The notes beneath the pieces are model-generated. The model was not told the origin of the DNA. It saw only the letters and a program-made list of their open reading frames with translations, and did no database searches. From positions 9,933,451-9,997,450 of the forward strand of contig NC_084728.1 in assembly GCF_033807575.1 (NCBI RefSeq): DNA of 64,000 nt, given 5' to 3'. The first letter of the stretch is position 1. Every line of letters begins with the position of its first letter. This DNA is from Cydia pomonella. Lineage: Eukaryota; Arthropoda; Insecta; Lepidoptera; Tortricidae. This document shows, piece by piece, positions 21,601 through 25,780 of this stretch. The position numbers and the translations under genes were made by a program.

Positions 21601-23347
21601 GCTGAAACTTCACATACATATGTAGGTTAGGTGACAATGGAATTATGGAGTTCCATCGAGCCGATCTGATGATGGAAACCAGAGGAGTTTGGAATACTCT
21701 ATGAGTATAATTATATTCGTTGCTTGTTGATAGAGAAGTACGGTGAGCGATAAAAGCTTGTATTAAAAACGAAAATTTTGACAATATACTTAGTTTCACT
21801 TGTACCGTTGTCTGTAATAAAATTTTGCAAGCTAAATTATACCCACTTCTTAGTACTTAGTAAACTTCACATGAAAATTGGGTGACAATGCAATATTATA
21901 GTATCATTGAGCTGATCTGATGATAGACACAGGAGGTGACCATAGGAACTCTGTAATAAAACAACACAACTTACTTGTTTTTGTTATAATTGTGTCGATG
22001 AGTTCATTGTTAAAAGAAAAGTTCAGTCAGTGATAAAAGTTTGTATAGTTTTTTTTTACTACAAACCTTGTTTTACATTATTATGTAGAACAAAGTTTAT
22101 AGTATATTTCCTTTAATAATTTATCTATTACAGGTGTTCTATATAGATTACGGTAACACGGCGACCGTGTCTATCTCCGATCTTCGTCCGCTGGAGCTCC
22201 GCTGGCTGGCGCTGCCGATGCGCGCCGTGGCGTGCCGGCTGGCCGGCGTGTCCGTGTCCGTGTCCGGGGCCGGGGCCGGCGTGTCCGTGTCCGGGGCCGG
22301 GGCCGTGGCCGGCGTGTCCGTGTCCGGGGCCGGGGCCGGGGCCGGCGTGTCCGTGTCCGGGGCCGGGGCCGGGGCCGGCGTGTCCGTGTCCGGGGCCAGC
22401 GTCAGCGAGACGCTTAGGGGACTCGCGTTGGACAGAACTATGCAGGCACAAATTATGTTAGTATACCTTTTGTGATCATCAAACTTGTCATATCTGATAC
22501 GAAGGATCAAAAATGTAGCTAGATCATATCCGGCTCGAACCAATAATGGGGCAAAATATCCGTAAAAATAATTCAAAGTATATAGACGCTCGTTGAACTA
22601 ACATTGGAAAATCGCGTGCACTAATTATGGTAGAAGAAGTAAAAATCTGACTCATATCCGGTTCGCAGGACCAAAAATGGTGAAATTCTTCAAAATCTAA
22701 GGCCGTTTCTTAGTGACGTTAATGTTCAGAGAATTCGCGTTGGAGGAACAAATCATATACTTTTGTGTACTAAAATAGTTCCTAAGTCATACCTGGTTCG
22801 AAGGACCAAAAATGGCGGGAAGCTACATCTAGGTAAGACTTAGTTAGATCACCGGCACCAGCGAGACGGTCAGGGGACTCGCGTTGAGATCACCGGCACC
22901 AGCGAGACGCTCAGGGGACTCGCGTTGAGATCACCGGCACCAGCGAGACGCTCAGGGGACTCGCGTTGAGATCACCGGCACCAGCGAGACGCTCAGGGGA
23001 CTCGCGTTGAGATCACCGGCACCAGCGAGACGCTCAGGGGACTCGCGTTGAGATCACCAGCGCGAGCGAGACGCTCAGGTGACTCGCCTTGCACAGGACT
23101 AAGCAGGCAATTATCATGTTAGTTATCTTTAATTGTAATTTTTATAATCTAAAGATTAGTATTGAAAAAAGTCAAGTTTTTTTTCCTATTTTTTTACAGT
23201 GCTCGAGGCCTTGACGAAATGACAGTGAAACTTATCGACGCCGACGGTTTCGACGTCGGCGAGCAACTGGCCGTGTTCGCCGGCATCACCCTACAGCCTT
23301 ACGATGTAGAACATGACGAGCAACGTTGCGTGCTCGTGCCGGCTTAG
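2..23347 (+). CDS. Multi-Tudor, CCCH zinc-finger protein (5'-partial, 12 exons)
   Basis: Exons read at 2-108, 1479-1611, 4189-4317, 5783-5892, 8151-8230, 9453-9847, 10228-10333, 11689-11826, 15434-15504, 19198-19287, 22134-22456 and 23200-23347. Every junction is GT-AG and every phase joins, giving 609 residues and a TAG stop; the start lies upstream of the window. Domains in order: an extended Tudor domain (about residues 10-185, core VFLVDTGEF), an acidic Asp/Glu/Asn-rich linker (187-318), a C-x8-C-x5-C-x3-H zinc finger (329-348), and a second extended Tudor domain (about 360-600, core VFYIDYGN). Tudor domains of this kind bind methylarginine on Piwi-type proteins and build germ granules, so a piRNA-pathway role is inferred, not shown. 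No helicase, RING, MYND, LOTUS or RRM is visible here. A Tudor relative such as the TDRD12/Yb group remains possible because the N-terminus is missing. Three exons are amplified in adjacent introns. Confidence 0.85.
225..430 (+). repeat. Intronic ~200-bp direct repeat, copy 1
   Basis: Nearly the same sequence recurs at about 1090-1300 in the same intron. Both copies run from a CTCAAACTTGC-type start through TGATATGTAAAGGAATTTC to GTGACACAACGTCTTGGCAT. It is a dispersed or locally duplicated element of unknown class, with no coding content. Confidence 0.6.
597..955 (+). mobile_element. LINE 3'-tail-type repeat (family C), copy 1
   Basis: It is about 90% like 4443-4798 by eye, from TTTTTGGACCCGGGTA through GGTCGGCAACGCGCATGTAA and CTTACCATCAGGCGGGCC to the end GTTTGCCACCGACATAGTAT plus an A-rich tail. 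The last 100 bases equal the 3' end of a LINE whose protein C-terminus is legible at 44.2-44.4 kb, so this is a truncated or non-autonomous retroposon. Other copies lie at 14.75, 27.05 (-), 40.34 and 50.63 (-) kb. Confidence 0.6.
1090..1300 (+). repeat. Intronic ~200-bp direct repeat, copy 2
   Basis: This is the second copy of the 225-430 repeat, in the same orientation and diverged by scattered substitutions. The two copies flank the family C retroposon at 597-955. Confidence 0.6.
1479..1611 (+). CDS. Tudor gene exon 2
   Basis: Acceptor TTTCATTTCAG precedes 1479 and donor GAG|GTATGT follows 1611. It encodes LMEEMLNYYQN... and then SVCAYYDETVTKHFLRALYV: the helix of an extended Tudor domain followed by the first strands of the Tudor barrel. 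It joins exon 1 at phase 2 and leaves phase 0. Confidence 0.85.
1817..2085 (-). mobile_element. LINE fragment, C-terminal coding end (minus)
   Basis: Read on the minus strand, it gives RWSDEIEDMAGRTKIW, a Trp-rich stretch and EEWRRLGEAFAQRH before a stop. This is the typical C-terminus of an RTE/jockey-like LINE ORF2. About 250 bp of this fragment plus the neighbouring SINE recur inverted at 6.6-7.03 kb. Confidence 0.6.
2117..2390 (+). mobile_element. tRNA-derived SINE (family B)
   Basis: It has a GCCCTAGTGGGTAGTGACC A-box region, a GGTTCAAATCC B box, a middle part ending in ATATATCGTTGTCTAAGTAC, and a 3' end GACTTAGTCAATTTGTGTAA. Eight relatives occur in the window on both strands. The polymerase III boxes are inherited from a tRNA, but the tRNA fold is not intact. 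Confidence 0.75.
2662..2905. mobile_element. Possible hAT-like non-autonomous element
   Basis: The ends are CAGGGGTTCCCAAAGTG on the left and, read inward from the right, TAGGGATTCCCAA, an imperfect terminal inverted repeat of hAT type. The body is rich in GCGCCG. No convincing 8-bp target duplication is seen, so the ends may have decayed. Confidence 0.45.
3235..3570 (+). mobile_element. CR1-like LINE, C-terminal remnant
   Basis: An 83-codon frame contains HLKLERHRSH, FLSNRVVRAWNKLPEDVVSA and a final FKNKLDKH, the standard C-terminus of CR1/Rex-type reverse transcriptase ORFs. It ends in an (AAAT)n tail near 3550-3565. It is 5'-truncated, and the start Met is not a real gene start. Confidence 0.75.
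3759..4143 (+). mobile_element. 5'-truncated LINE with poly(A) and 12-bp TSD
   Basis: The frame reads LRIRSGHIPLNKFGF, then a CSEC...H...C knuckle and RLVNIGLSKRQ, followed by a short UTR with AATAAAGATTA and a poly(A) run. AACTGCCTGTCT occurs at 3747-3758 and 4144-4155, an exact 12-bp target-site duplication. A relative lies at 27.67-27.94 kb. Inserted in intron 2 of the Tudor gene. Confidence 0.8.
4189..4317 (+). CDS. Tudor gene exon 3
   Basis: Acceptor CTCTATAG precedes 4189 and donor GAC|GTAAGT follows 4317. It encodes DGDPEVFLVDTGEF, the Tudor core in which DTGE stands where DYGN usually is, then the PPLAHLCYLAD helix that re-enters the SN-like fold. Phase 0 at both ends, 43 codons. The aromatic Tyr of DYGN is replaced by Thr, so this first Tudor domain may bind methylarginine weakly or not at all. 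Confidence 0.85.
4443..4800 (+). mobile_element. LINE 3'-tail-type repeat (family C), copy 2
   Basis: Same element as 597-955, same orientation, with the same ~60-codon open stretch that is not a gene. It ends CCACCGACGTAGTAT plus a run of A. Confidence 0.6.
5430..5520 (+). repeat. (GACG)n-containing dispersed repeat end
   Basis: It carries GACGGACGGACGGACAGC, then CTTTGGGTACGGAAC and an A run. The motif resembles the end of the larger repeat at 63.2-63.96 kb (GACGGACGGACGGAC, TACGGAACCCTAAAAA). Probably one 3' end of a dispersed lepidopteran element. Confidence 0.5.
5783..5892 (+). CDS. Tudor gene exon 4
   Basis: Acceptor TTTGTTTAG precedes 5783 and donor GG|GTAAGT follows 5892. It encodes VDQTEDKQLEDRRTEFLQQY and IKLVEDVNEDG, the helix and strand of the SN-like half that follows a Tudor barrel. 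Phase 0 in, phase 2 out. Confidence 0.8.
6599..6849 (-). mobile_element. SINE family B (minus)
   Basis: Complement of the 2117-2390 element, including GGATTTGAACCCGGGACC (B-box complement). An (AT)n microsatellite at 6568-6598 abuts its 3' end. Confidence 0.75.
6850..7030 (+). mobile_element. Inverted copy of the 1.9-2.1 kb LINE fragment
   Basis: Sequence next to the SINE, such as ACAAGGATTTAAGAGACAAA and GAGGAGATAAATGGAGC, is the reverse complement of about 1960-2105. LINE fragment and SINE were therefore duplicated as one unit in opposite orientation. Confidence 0.6.
7290..7695 (+). repeat. Dispersed repeat E, copy 1
   Basis: A block with TTTTTGTCTTTCAAAAATAG, GTCAAAATGGCAATT, TGTGACGTCACATCACC and GACATTTGATCCTCAGGAAA. 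It recurs inverted at 15.61-15.98 kb and forward at 62.19-62.53 kb. No open frame is shared by the copies. Likely a non-autonomous transposon of unknown class. Confidence 0.65.
8151..8230 (+). CDS. Tudor gene exon 5
   Basis: Acceptor CTCAATTTCAG precedes 8151 and donor CGA|GTAAGT follows 8230. It encodes SLLSLGVYVFLDDGTTVNERVQALDS, the last strands of the first extended Tudor domain. Phase 2 in, phase 1 out. Confidence 0.8.
8350..8595 (+). mobile_element. SINE family B with deleted B box
   Basis: It begins GGTCTGGCCTAGTGGGTAG and ends TGTGTAATAATGTCC like the other copies. The GGTTCAAATCC B box is lost, leaving CCCGGGGGAAGGGC, so it can no longer drive polymerase III transcription. Confidence 0.7.
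8700..9215 (+). mobile_element. LINE ORF2 C-terminal fragment (family L)
   Basis: A 158-codon frame contains MYGSESWVW, VEMRALRSVCG, MLRWFGHVERM, GRPRRTF and DRSKWKSVVSAYPFGK. These are the hallmarks of the C-terminus of a non-LTR reverse transcriptase ORF. An in-frame duplication, VYKGEVEG then VYKGEVEE, is present. Its 3' end recurs at 29.40 kb (+) and 51.96-52.15 kb (-). Confidence 0.8.
9453..9847 (+). CDS. Tudor gene exon 6, acidic linker
   Basis: Acceptor TGTTTTTAG precedes 9453 and donor ACG|GTAAGT follows 9847. It encodes 131 residues rich in Asn, Asp, Glu, Ile and Lys, with repeated short motifs of the type ENI, DEI and NK. There is no domain: a disordered acidic tether between the first Tudor domain and the zinc finger. 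AT-richness differs sharply from the GC-rich later exons. Confidence 0.8.
10228..10333 (+). CDS. Tudor gene exon 7, CCCH zinc finger
   Basis: Acceptor CATTTGCAG precedes 10228 and donor CAG|GTACGT follows 10333. It encodes GYNNRDEMDI and then a full C-x8-C-x5-C-x3-H finger (CKHYKGGEGC...C...H). Such fingers normally bind single-stranded RNA. Phase 0 in, phase 1 out. Confidence 0.85.
11391..11642. mobile_element. Palindromic MITE (family G), copy 1
   Basis: The ends are ATTGACATATATCTAAGGAC and its exact complement. Internal halves also mirror each other (AGCCAATCGTGCAGTCTAA / TTAGACTGCACGATTGGCT). It is 252 bp with no coding capacity. A second copy lies at 39,012-39,252. Confidence 0.8.
11689..11826 (+). 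CDS. Tudor gene exon 8
   Basis: Acceptor TTGTCAACAG precedes 11689 and donor CAG|GTGAGT follows 11826. It encodes GWTLDRVSVPVKCPS, a Pro-rich loop, and WHKVKVTHIDDTCQLYVHFE, the opening strands of the second extended Tudor domain. Phase 1 at both ends. Its 3' part is copied five times immediately downstream. Confidence 0.8.
11827..12650 (+). repeat. Tandem array derived from exon 8 and its donor
   Basis: ACACGTGTCAGCTGTACGTG recurs after exon 8 with steps near 189, 122, 189, 189 and 113 bp. Each unit repeats the exon's 3' part (Pro-rich loop to GAAGGACCAG) and four of them keep the GTGAGTGTCTG donor. Reading through the first donor meets TAG at 11877-11879, so longer exons would be truncated. 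The last copy has lost its donor. Confidence 0.85.
12703..12790 (+). mobile_element. SINE family B, 5' half (split by LINE)
   Basis: It begins GACCAGTCTGGCCTAGTGGG and breaks off at CTATGTATTT. The remainder continues at 13,399 after a minus-strand LINE insertion. Confidence 0.75.
12791..13398 (-). mobile_element. LINE with C-terminal C2H2 finger, TSD CTATGTATTT
   Basis: The minus strand reads LLYGAETWTSYAKHERRL, MRCIRNILGIHWRDRVTN and RRLRWLGHV. After a frameshift it continues DRDKWRKLLFDG and then a Cys2-His2 unit, CQACGRVCRSRIGLHSHEKRC, before a stop. It is 5'-truncated and flanked by exact 10-bp duplications, 12,781-12,790 and 13,399-13,408. It interrupts a SINE. A plus-strand relative is at 54.4 kb. 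Confidence 0.8.
13399..13512 (+). mobile_element. SINE family B, 3' half
   Basis: It resumes with CTATGTATTTGTATATTATA and ends GACTTAGTCAATTTGTC, completing the SINE begun at 12,703. Confidence 0.75.
13897..14329. mobile_element. Tc1/mariner-like MITE
   Basis: The terminal inverted repeats start CACCGTGTTTTT at both ends, and TA flanks each side (13,895-13,896 and 14,330-14,331). It is 433 bp, AT-rich, without a transposase. Class inferred from the TA duplication. Confidence 0.65.
14400..14600 (-). mobile_element. Jockey/Daphne-like LINE C-terminus (minus)
   Basis: The minus strand gives HSIGPKIYNHIPLEIKN, FVNKLKTKLMSEAYYSVDEF and a stop at 14,427-14,429. This is a LINE ORF2 end. A cousin ending YTVDEVFNVV lies at 24.2-24.45 kb. 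Confidence 0.65.
14750..14890 (+). mobile_element. LINE tail (family C), short copy
   Basis: It contains CAACGCGCAGGTAACTCCTC, the ACTGCTTACCATCAGGCGGG block and GTATTAAAAAA at its end. Only the 3' ~140 bases are present. Confidence 0.55.
14900..15355 (+). mobile_element. LINE ORF2 C-terminus with poly(A)
   Basis: The frame reads QAKRIINDDDL, LEHRRKVASLTIFYRIHFG, IANEWNALPESVFP and FKARVNRYLIGKR, then a stop and an A run at 15,342-15,354. It is a 5'-truncated jockey/CR1-type LINE. Confidence 0.75.
15434..15504 (+). CDS. Tudor gene exon 9
   Basis: Acceptor TTAAATTACAG precedes 15434 and donor AAG|GTATTT follows 15504. It encodes EPMSLADVVDEMTLRAENSGPLK, the helix expected between the SN-like strands of exon 8 and the Tudor barrel of exon 10. 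Phase 1 in, phase 0 out; it is needed to keep the frame. Confidence 0.75.
15612..16060 (-). repeat. Dispersed repeat E, copy 2 (inverted)
   Basis: Reverse complement of 7.29-7.69 kb, for example TTTCCTGAGGATCAAATGTC and CATTTTGACCCTGAAATATT. Divergence is low to moderate by eye. Confidence 0.65.
16210..16791. mobile_element. MITE with ~85-bp terminal inverted repeats (family F)
   Basis: The left end TATACCTAGATATTTTTC and GCAGGAAC are mirrored at the right end by GTTCCTGC and ATATCTAGGTATA. TTATCGATAAGT near 16,283 pairs with ACTTATCGATAA near 16,706. It is 582 bp with no transposase. Confidence 0.75.
16960..17094 (+). mobile_element. Element J, left part
   Basis: It matches the inverted copy at about 49,310-49,440 (CTCGTGAACGGGTGCTGTTT, GAGTATAATTACAG). 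The element is interrupted at 17,095-17,102 by a hAT-like insertion and resumes at 18,365. Confidence 0.65.
17103..18356. mobile_element. hAT-like element with 8-bp TSD CTAATGAA
   Basis: The left end CAGCGCTCGAACAAATCATA and the complemented right end CAGGGCTCCCACAAATCATG form an imperfect inverted repeat. CTAATGAA flanks both sides (17,095-17,102 and 18,357-18,364). It carries no transposase of its own; about 620 bp of its 1,254 bp is a later LINE insertion. Confidence 0.8.
17534..18139 (+). mobile_element. RTE-like LINE fragment with 13-bp TSD
   Basis: The frame starts VNKFKYLGSMLTADANID and continues VYKTAVRPALLYGSECW, MKMLRWAGGVTRMDRVRNEF, RLRWYGHVMRR, GRPPLTWW, and ends RRPDPR. It has a (GAA)n tail rather than poly(A), as RTE elements often do. 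ATATTAAACAACA is duplicated exactly at 17,521-17,533 and 18,140-18,152. It is inserted inside the hAT-like element. Confidence 0.9.
18365..18760 (+). mobile_element. Element J, right part
   Basis: Continues element J to GTGCCCTTGTGGCCTATTTG and CTGAATAAATGTT. The same end is found inverted at 48.95-49.3 kb and forward at 52.65-52.88 kb. Confidence 0.65.
18755..18960 (+). repeat. Dispersed repeat K
   Basis: AGCTGAAA..TTCACATACATA, GAGCTGATCTGA and TTGTCTCGATGAG recur at 21.59-21.74, 21.84-22.04 and 50.93-51.17 kb. Two copies therefore flank the exon-10 array. No coding potential. Confidence 0.55.
19198..19287 (+). CDS. Tudor gene exon 10 (first array copy)
   Basis: Acceptor TCCATTTGCAG precedes 19198. 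The 90-nt exon encodes 30 residues, beginning LVPAPGELV and APYEGSYYRARV and ending AVHDQIE: the Pro-Gly entry and first two strands of a Tudor barrel. Exon 11 continues VFYIDYGN. The donor is a weak GAG|GTTTAT. Phase 0 at both ends. Any of 14 following copies could substitute; the first is chosen because its acceptor is CAG rather than TAG. Confidence 0.65.
19198..21165 (+). repeat. 15-copy tandem array of exon 10 (133-bp unit)
   Basis: CCGTATG of each copy falls at 19,231, 19,364, 19,497 and so on to 21,092: fourteen 133-bp steps less one base (a deletion near 20,612). Each unit is 90 nt of exon plus 43 nt of intron, with TAG before and GT after. Sequence is near-identical except for scattered substitutions; copies 2-14 read PTPGEL instead of PAPGEL, and some LVLAP or LILAP for LVSAP. 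The last copy is degenerate. Confidence 0.9.
21590..22040 (+). repeat. Dispersed repeat K, two partial copies
   Basis: TTGAGCTGAAACTTCACATA at 21,597 and the CATTGAGCTGATCTGATGAT block at 21,905, each followed by a GCGATAAAAGCTTG-like end or variant. Same family as 18.76 kb. Confidence 0.5.
22134..22456 (+). CDS. Tudor gene exon 11 with coding minisatellite
   Basis: Acceptor TCTATTACAG precedes 22134. The donor is placed at ATTAT|GTTAGT because only this phase (2) joins exon 12. It encodes VFYIDYGNTATVSISDLRPL, a complete canonical DYGN Tudor core, then LRWLALPMRAVACRLAGV, then 40-odd residues of Val/Ser/Gly/Ala repeats, and ETLRGLALDRTMQAQI. Very GC-rich (CpG-rich) compared with the AT-rich surroundings. 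Confidence 0.85.
22243..22405 (+). repeat. In-frame GC-rich coding minisatellite
   Basis: Units of GTGTCCGTGTCCGGGGCC followed by one to three GGGGCC-type hexamers and GGC encode GVSVSGAGA with variable (GA) extensions, five times. Unit lengths are multiples of three, so copy-number change keeps the frame. It sits in the loop after the Tudor helix (CRLAGV). Confidence 0.85.
22846..23115 (+). repeat. 41-bp intronic minisatellite copied from exon 11
   Basis: Six units of AGATCACCGGCACCAGCGAG plus ACGCTCAGGGGACTCGCGTTG. The unit equals the end of exon 11 (CAGCGAGACGCTTAGGGGAC, positions ~22,402-22,430), and the last unit runs on through GCAGGCAATTATCATGTTAG, a copy of the exon 11 donor region. 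It is an exon 11 3' end duplicated into intron 11 and amplified. Confidence 0.85.
23200..23347 (+). CDS. Tudor gene exon 12 (terminal)
   Basis: Acceptor TTTTTTACAG precedes 23200. It encodes ARGLDEMTVKLIDADG, FDVGEQLAVFAGITL and a C-terminal CVLVPA, then TAG at 23,345. It completes the SN-like half of the second extended Tudor domain. No clear AATAAA is seen in the next 100 bases. Confidence 0.8.
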
Positions 23348-23502
23348 CTGAACTTTTGAGGTTAGAATATCTTACAATAATACAGGTTTAATATGATCGC
23401 GAGTGGCAGCCTACTGGATTTGCACCTTATGCGGTGCGCGGCGCGTAGTTTTCAATCCGAGGTCGCGCGAAGAGTTCCATAGGCTGGCGAATAATACGAG
23501 CG

Positions 23503-23790
23503 ACGTTGCCTAGCGGTAAGAGCGTGCGACTTCCAATCCGGAGGTCGCGGGTTCAAACCCCGGCTCGTACCAATGAGTTTTTCGGAACTTATGTACGAAA
23601 TATCATTTGATATTTACTAGTCGCTTTTCGGTGAAGGAAAACATCGTGAGGAAACCGGACCAATCCCAACAAGGCCTAGTTTACCCTCTGGGTTGGAAGG
23701 TCAGATGGCAGCCGCTTTCGTTAAAACTAGTGCCTACGCTAAATCTTGGGATTAGTTGTCAAGCGGACCCCAGGCTCCCATGTAGCATTT
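23503..23790 (+). mobile_element. tRNA-derived SINE (family A), 3'-truncated
   Basis: It starts CCTAGCGGTAAGAGCGTGCG (A box), then GCGGGTTCAAACCCCGGCTC (B box), then ATCATTTGATATTTACTAG and the long AACAAGGCCTAGTTTACCC block. Compared with 56.85 kb it lacks the final GCCGTGGCAAAATGCC and (GAA)n. Confidence 0.8.
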
Positions 23791-24177
23791 GACGTGACAT
23801 TTATAACGCTAATTTAAATTTAACCTTGCCGCCAAAGTCAGTACATTTCATGCCCCACACTCCACGACTTCATATCAAGTCGTGGTTTTGGTCGAGTTTA
23901 TATACGTGCAATTACGTGGCATTGATGACGAAGAGGTAAATCACATTGTTTTTTTTAGGTGCGGCACATGACCAACGAGATTGATTTGAAAACTGAAGAT
24001 TTTATGAGATAATATTAATATAAGTATTCGTTTTTAAGTAATAATGGTGAGTTTCTTGCGGCGTTTCTTCTCACCGAATATCAATTTCCGAAGCGCTGGT
24101 AGGTCAGACATGTAAAAAAAATATAATAAATTCAATACTTTTTTAAAAATTGTTTTATTTCTATTTAAATTACTTGT
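23791..24177. other. Intergenic, nothing recognised
   Basis: AT-rich sequence after the SINE, without a supported exon or repeat relative in the window. Confidence 0.4.
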
Positions 24178-24450
24178 AGTCATAGTCATAGTATCTTTAT
24201 TCATGAACTATACAGAATTGTGTTTGAATATATGTACATAAAGTGAAAAACATGAGAAAAACAACAACAAAGAACTTATCAAATGTAGGTACCTACAAGT
24301 AAACAAATATCAGTCTAAAAATACGGCAACATTTAAATACTAAATAATAACAAGAGAAACAATACTTAAGACTTAAACAACATTAAACACTTCATCTACC
24401 GTATAAAAACATCCTCTCAACAAAAACTGTTGATATATTCTTTCAGTGGA
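24178..24450 (-). mobile_element. LINE tail (minus), jockey-like
   Basis: The minus strand encodes STERIYQQFLLRGCFYTVDEV and FNVV before a stop. It then has a UTR ending AATAAAGATACTATGACTAT, with a short TATGAC repeat tail. Related in its last residues to the fragment at 14.4-14.6 kb. Confidence 0.6.
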
Positions 24451-25780
24451 GTTTCACTAGTATGTGAAGCAGGTACCGAGTTGTATGGATTCTGAACTGA
24501 GTGTATGACAGTATAAAAAGTGTGTCCGAAAGAAAAGCCCAAGGAAAAATTATTTCAGAGAGGGACAGTCATTCCCATACTATCATAGTGTTAGTGTTTA
24601 TGGAAGGTAGAGGCAAGAAACAGAAACTCCTTAGGCAGAATTGTTGCAAAAGTGTCCAGCTGTCAGCTTTAATAATAGTTCCAAATCTCTCCAGAGTAGC
24701 GCTAGAGTAGCTAAGAACCTAGGCGTTATTGACGGAGTGAAGTACGCTGTCTATGATTAGATTTTTTTCTCAAGTATTCTAGGTATTGTAGCGCCGTATT
24801 TATGGTTTTTTGTCGGACACCTTTTGGTATATGGAGATTCTGTTCCTTGCCTCTACCTGCCATAAATCCTTGTCGCACTAATATGGAAAAGTGATAGAGA
24901 CAAAGCGTATCGTTATGATAGCGCATGCGATTATCACCTTGGCTAGGCACCCAGCTTTCCTTCTAATTTATTATTTACGATAACAAGATAACTGGATATT
25001 GCTTGATTTATTATAATTTACCTTAGTGGAGTTCAATAGAAATTGCAAATAATATAAACAAACCAACTAACTTTAATTTCTTCGTAATCTCGCACTTTTT
25101 GTGTACAACTATGATATTCTAAACAGTTTAAATACTTAAATATTATATTTAAATAAAATTATATGTTAATTATTAATATTTCAGTGAAAACTACCATCAT
25201 AAAACTTTTAGGTTATACGTCAAATGCTAACAAAATATTTCATACTTGTTTACATGATTTGCAATTGCTATTGGTTTCCACTTTATAGCATAATCGTTTT
25301 GAAAATATTTCTTAAAATATAAGCTTTGAAATGGTCATTAAGAATTTAAAAAAAAAACATCTTTTGAACCTGTATTTATTACATATACATTTCATTTAAC
25401 AAAATTTACTTAACTTCTAAAATTAATAAAACTTAAGATTAATGTAGACGAGACAAACTTCATCTAAAAACTATTTAAACAAAAAATTAGTAGGCTAAAC
25501 TATTTTACCACCTTTTTATACTAGGTAATTTTGTATTATAATTTCTAGTAATTTTTATTAATTTCGAACAATTTTAAAATGATTAGAGTAAAATGTAAAT
25601 ATACGTACAATACAAATTGAACTAATCAAAAACTAATTCTAATTTCTTGAATGGAAATTGGTTCATATCAAGACTAAATTAAAATTGAAAAAAGCTCTAA
25701 AAGCAGTTTACCTACCTTCTTAATTTGTTTGCTGGCCAAGTGAAACAACATTATTCTACTTAAATATTAATAACAAAAGC
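24451..25780. other. Intergenic with a small inverted pair
   Basis: GGTAGAGGCAAGAAACAGAA near 24,606 is mirrored by TTCTGTTCCTTGCCTCTACC near 24,838, suggesting a foldback element at about 24.56-24.9 kb. From 25.0 to 25.78 kb the sequence is AT-rich. It is probably the 3' UTR and flank of the minus-strand gene, with a candidate AATAAA (complement) at 25,554-25,559. Confidence 0.4.

Noticed and set aside
22128..22576. Minus-strand 107- and 142-codon frames
   Set aside because: Shadows of the GC-rich Tudor exon 11; the plus frame has a DYGN Tudor core and spliced neighbours.
23503..23580. tRNA gene with A and B boxes (also at 28.2, 28.8, 42.3, 48.4 and 56.9 kb)
   Set aside because: All copies share a long non-tRNA body and tail and have target duplications or truncations; they are tRNA-derived SINEs.
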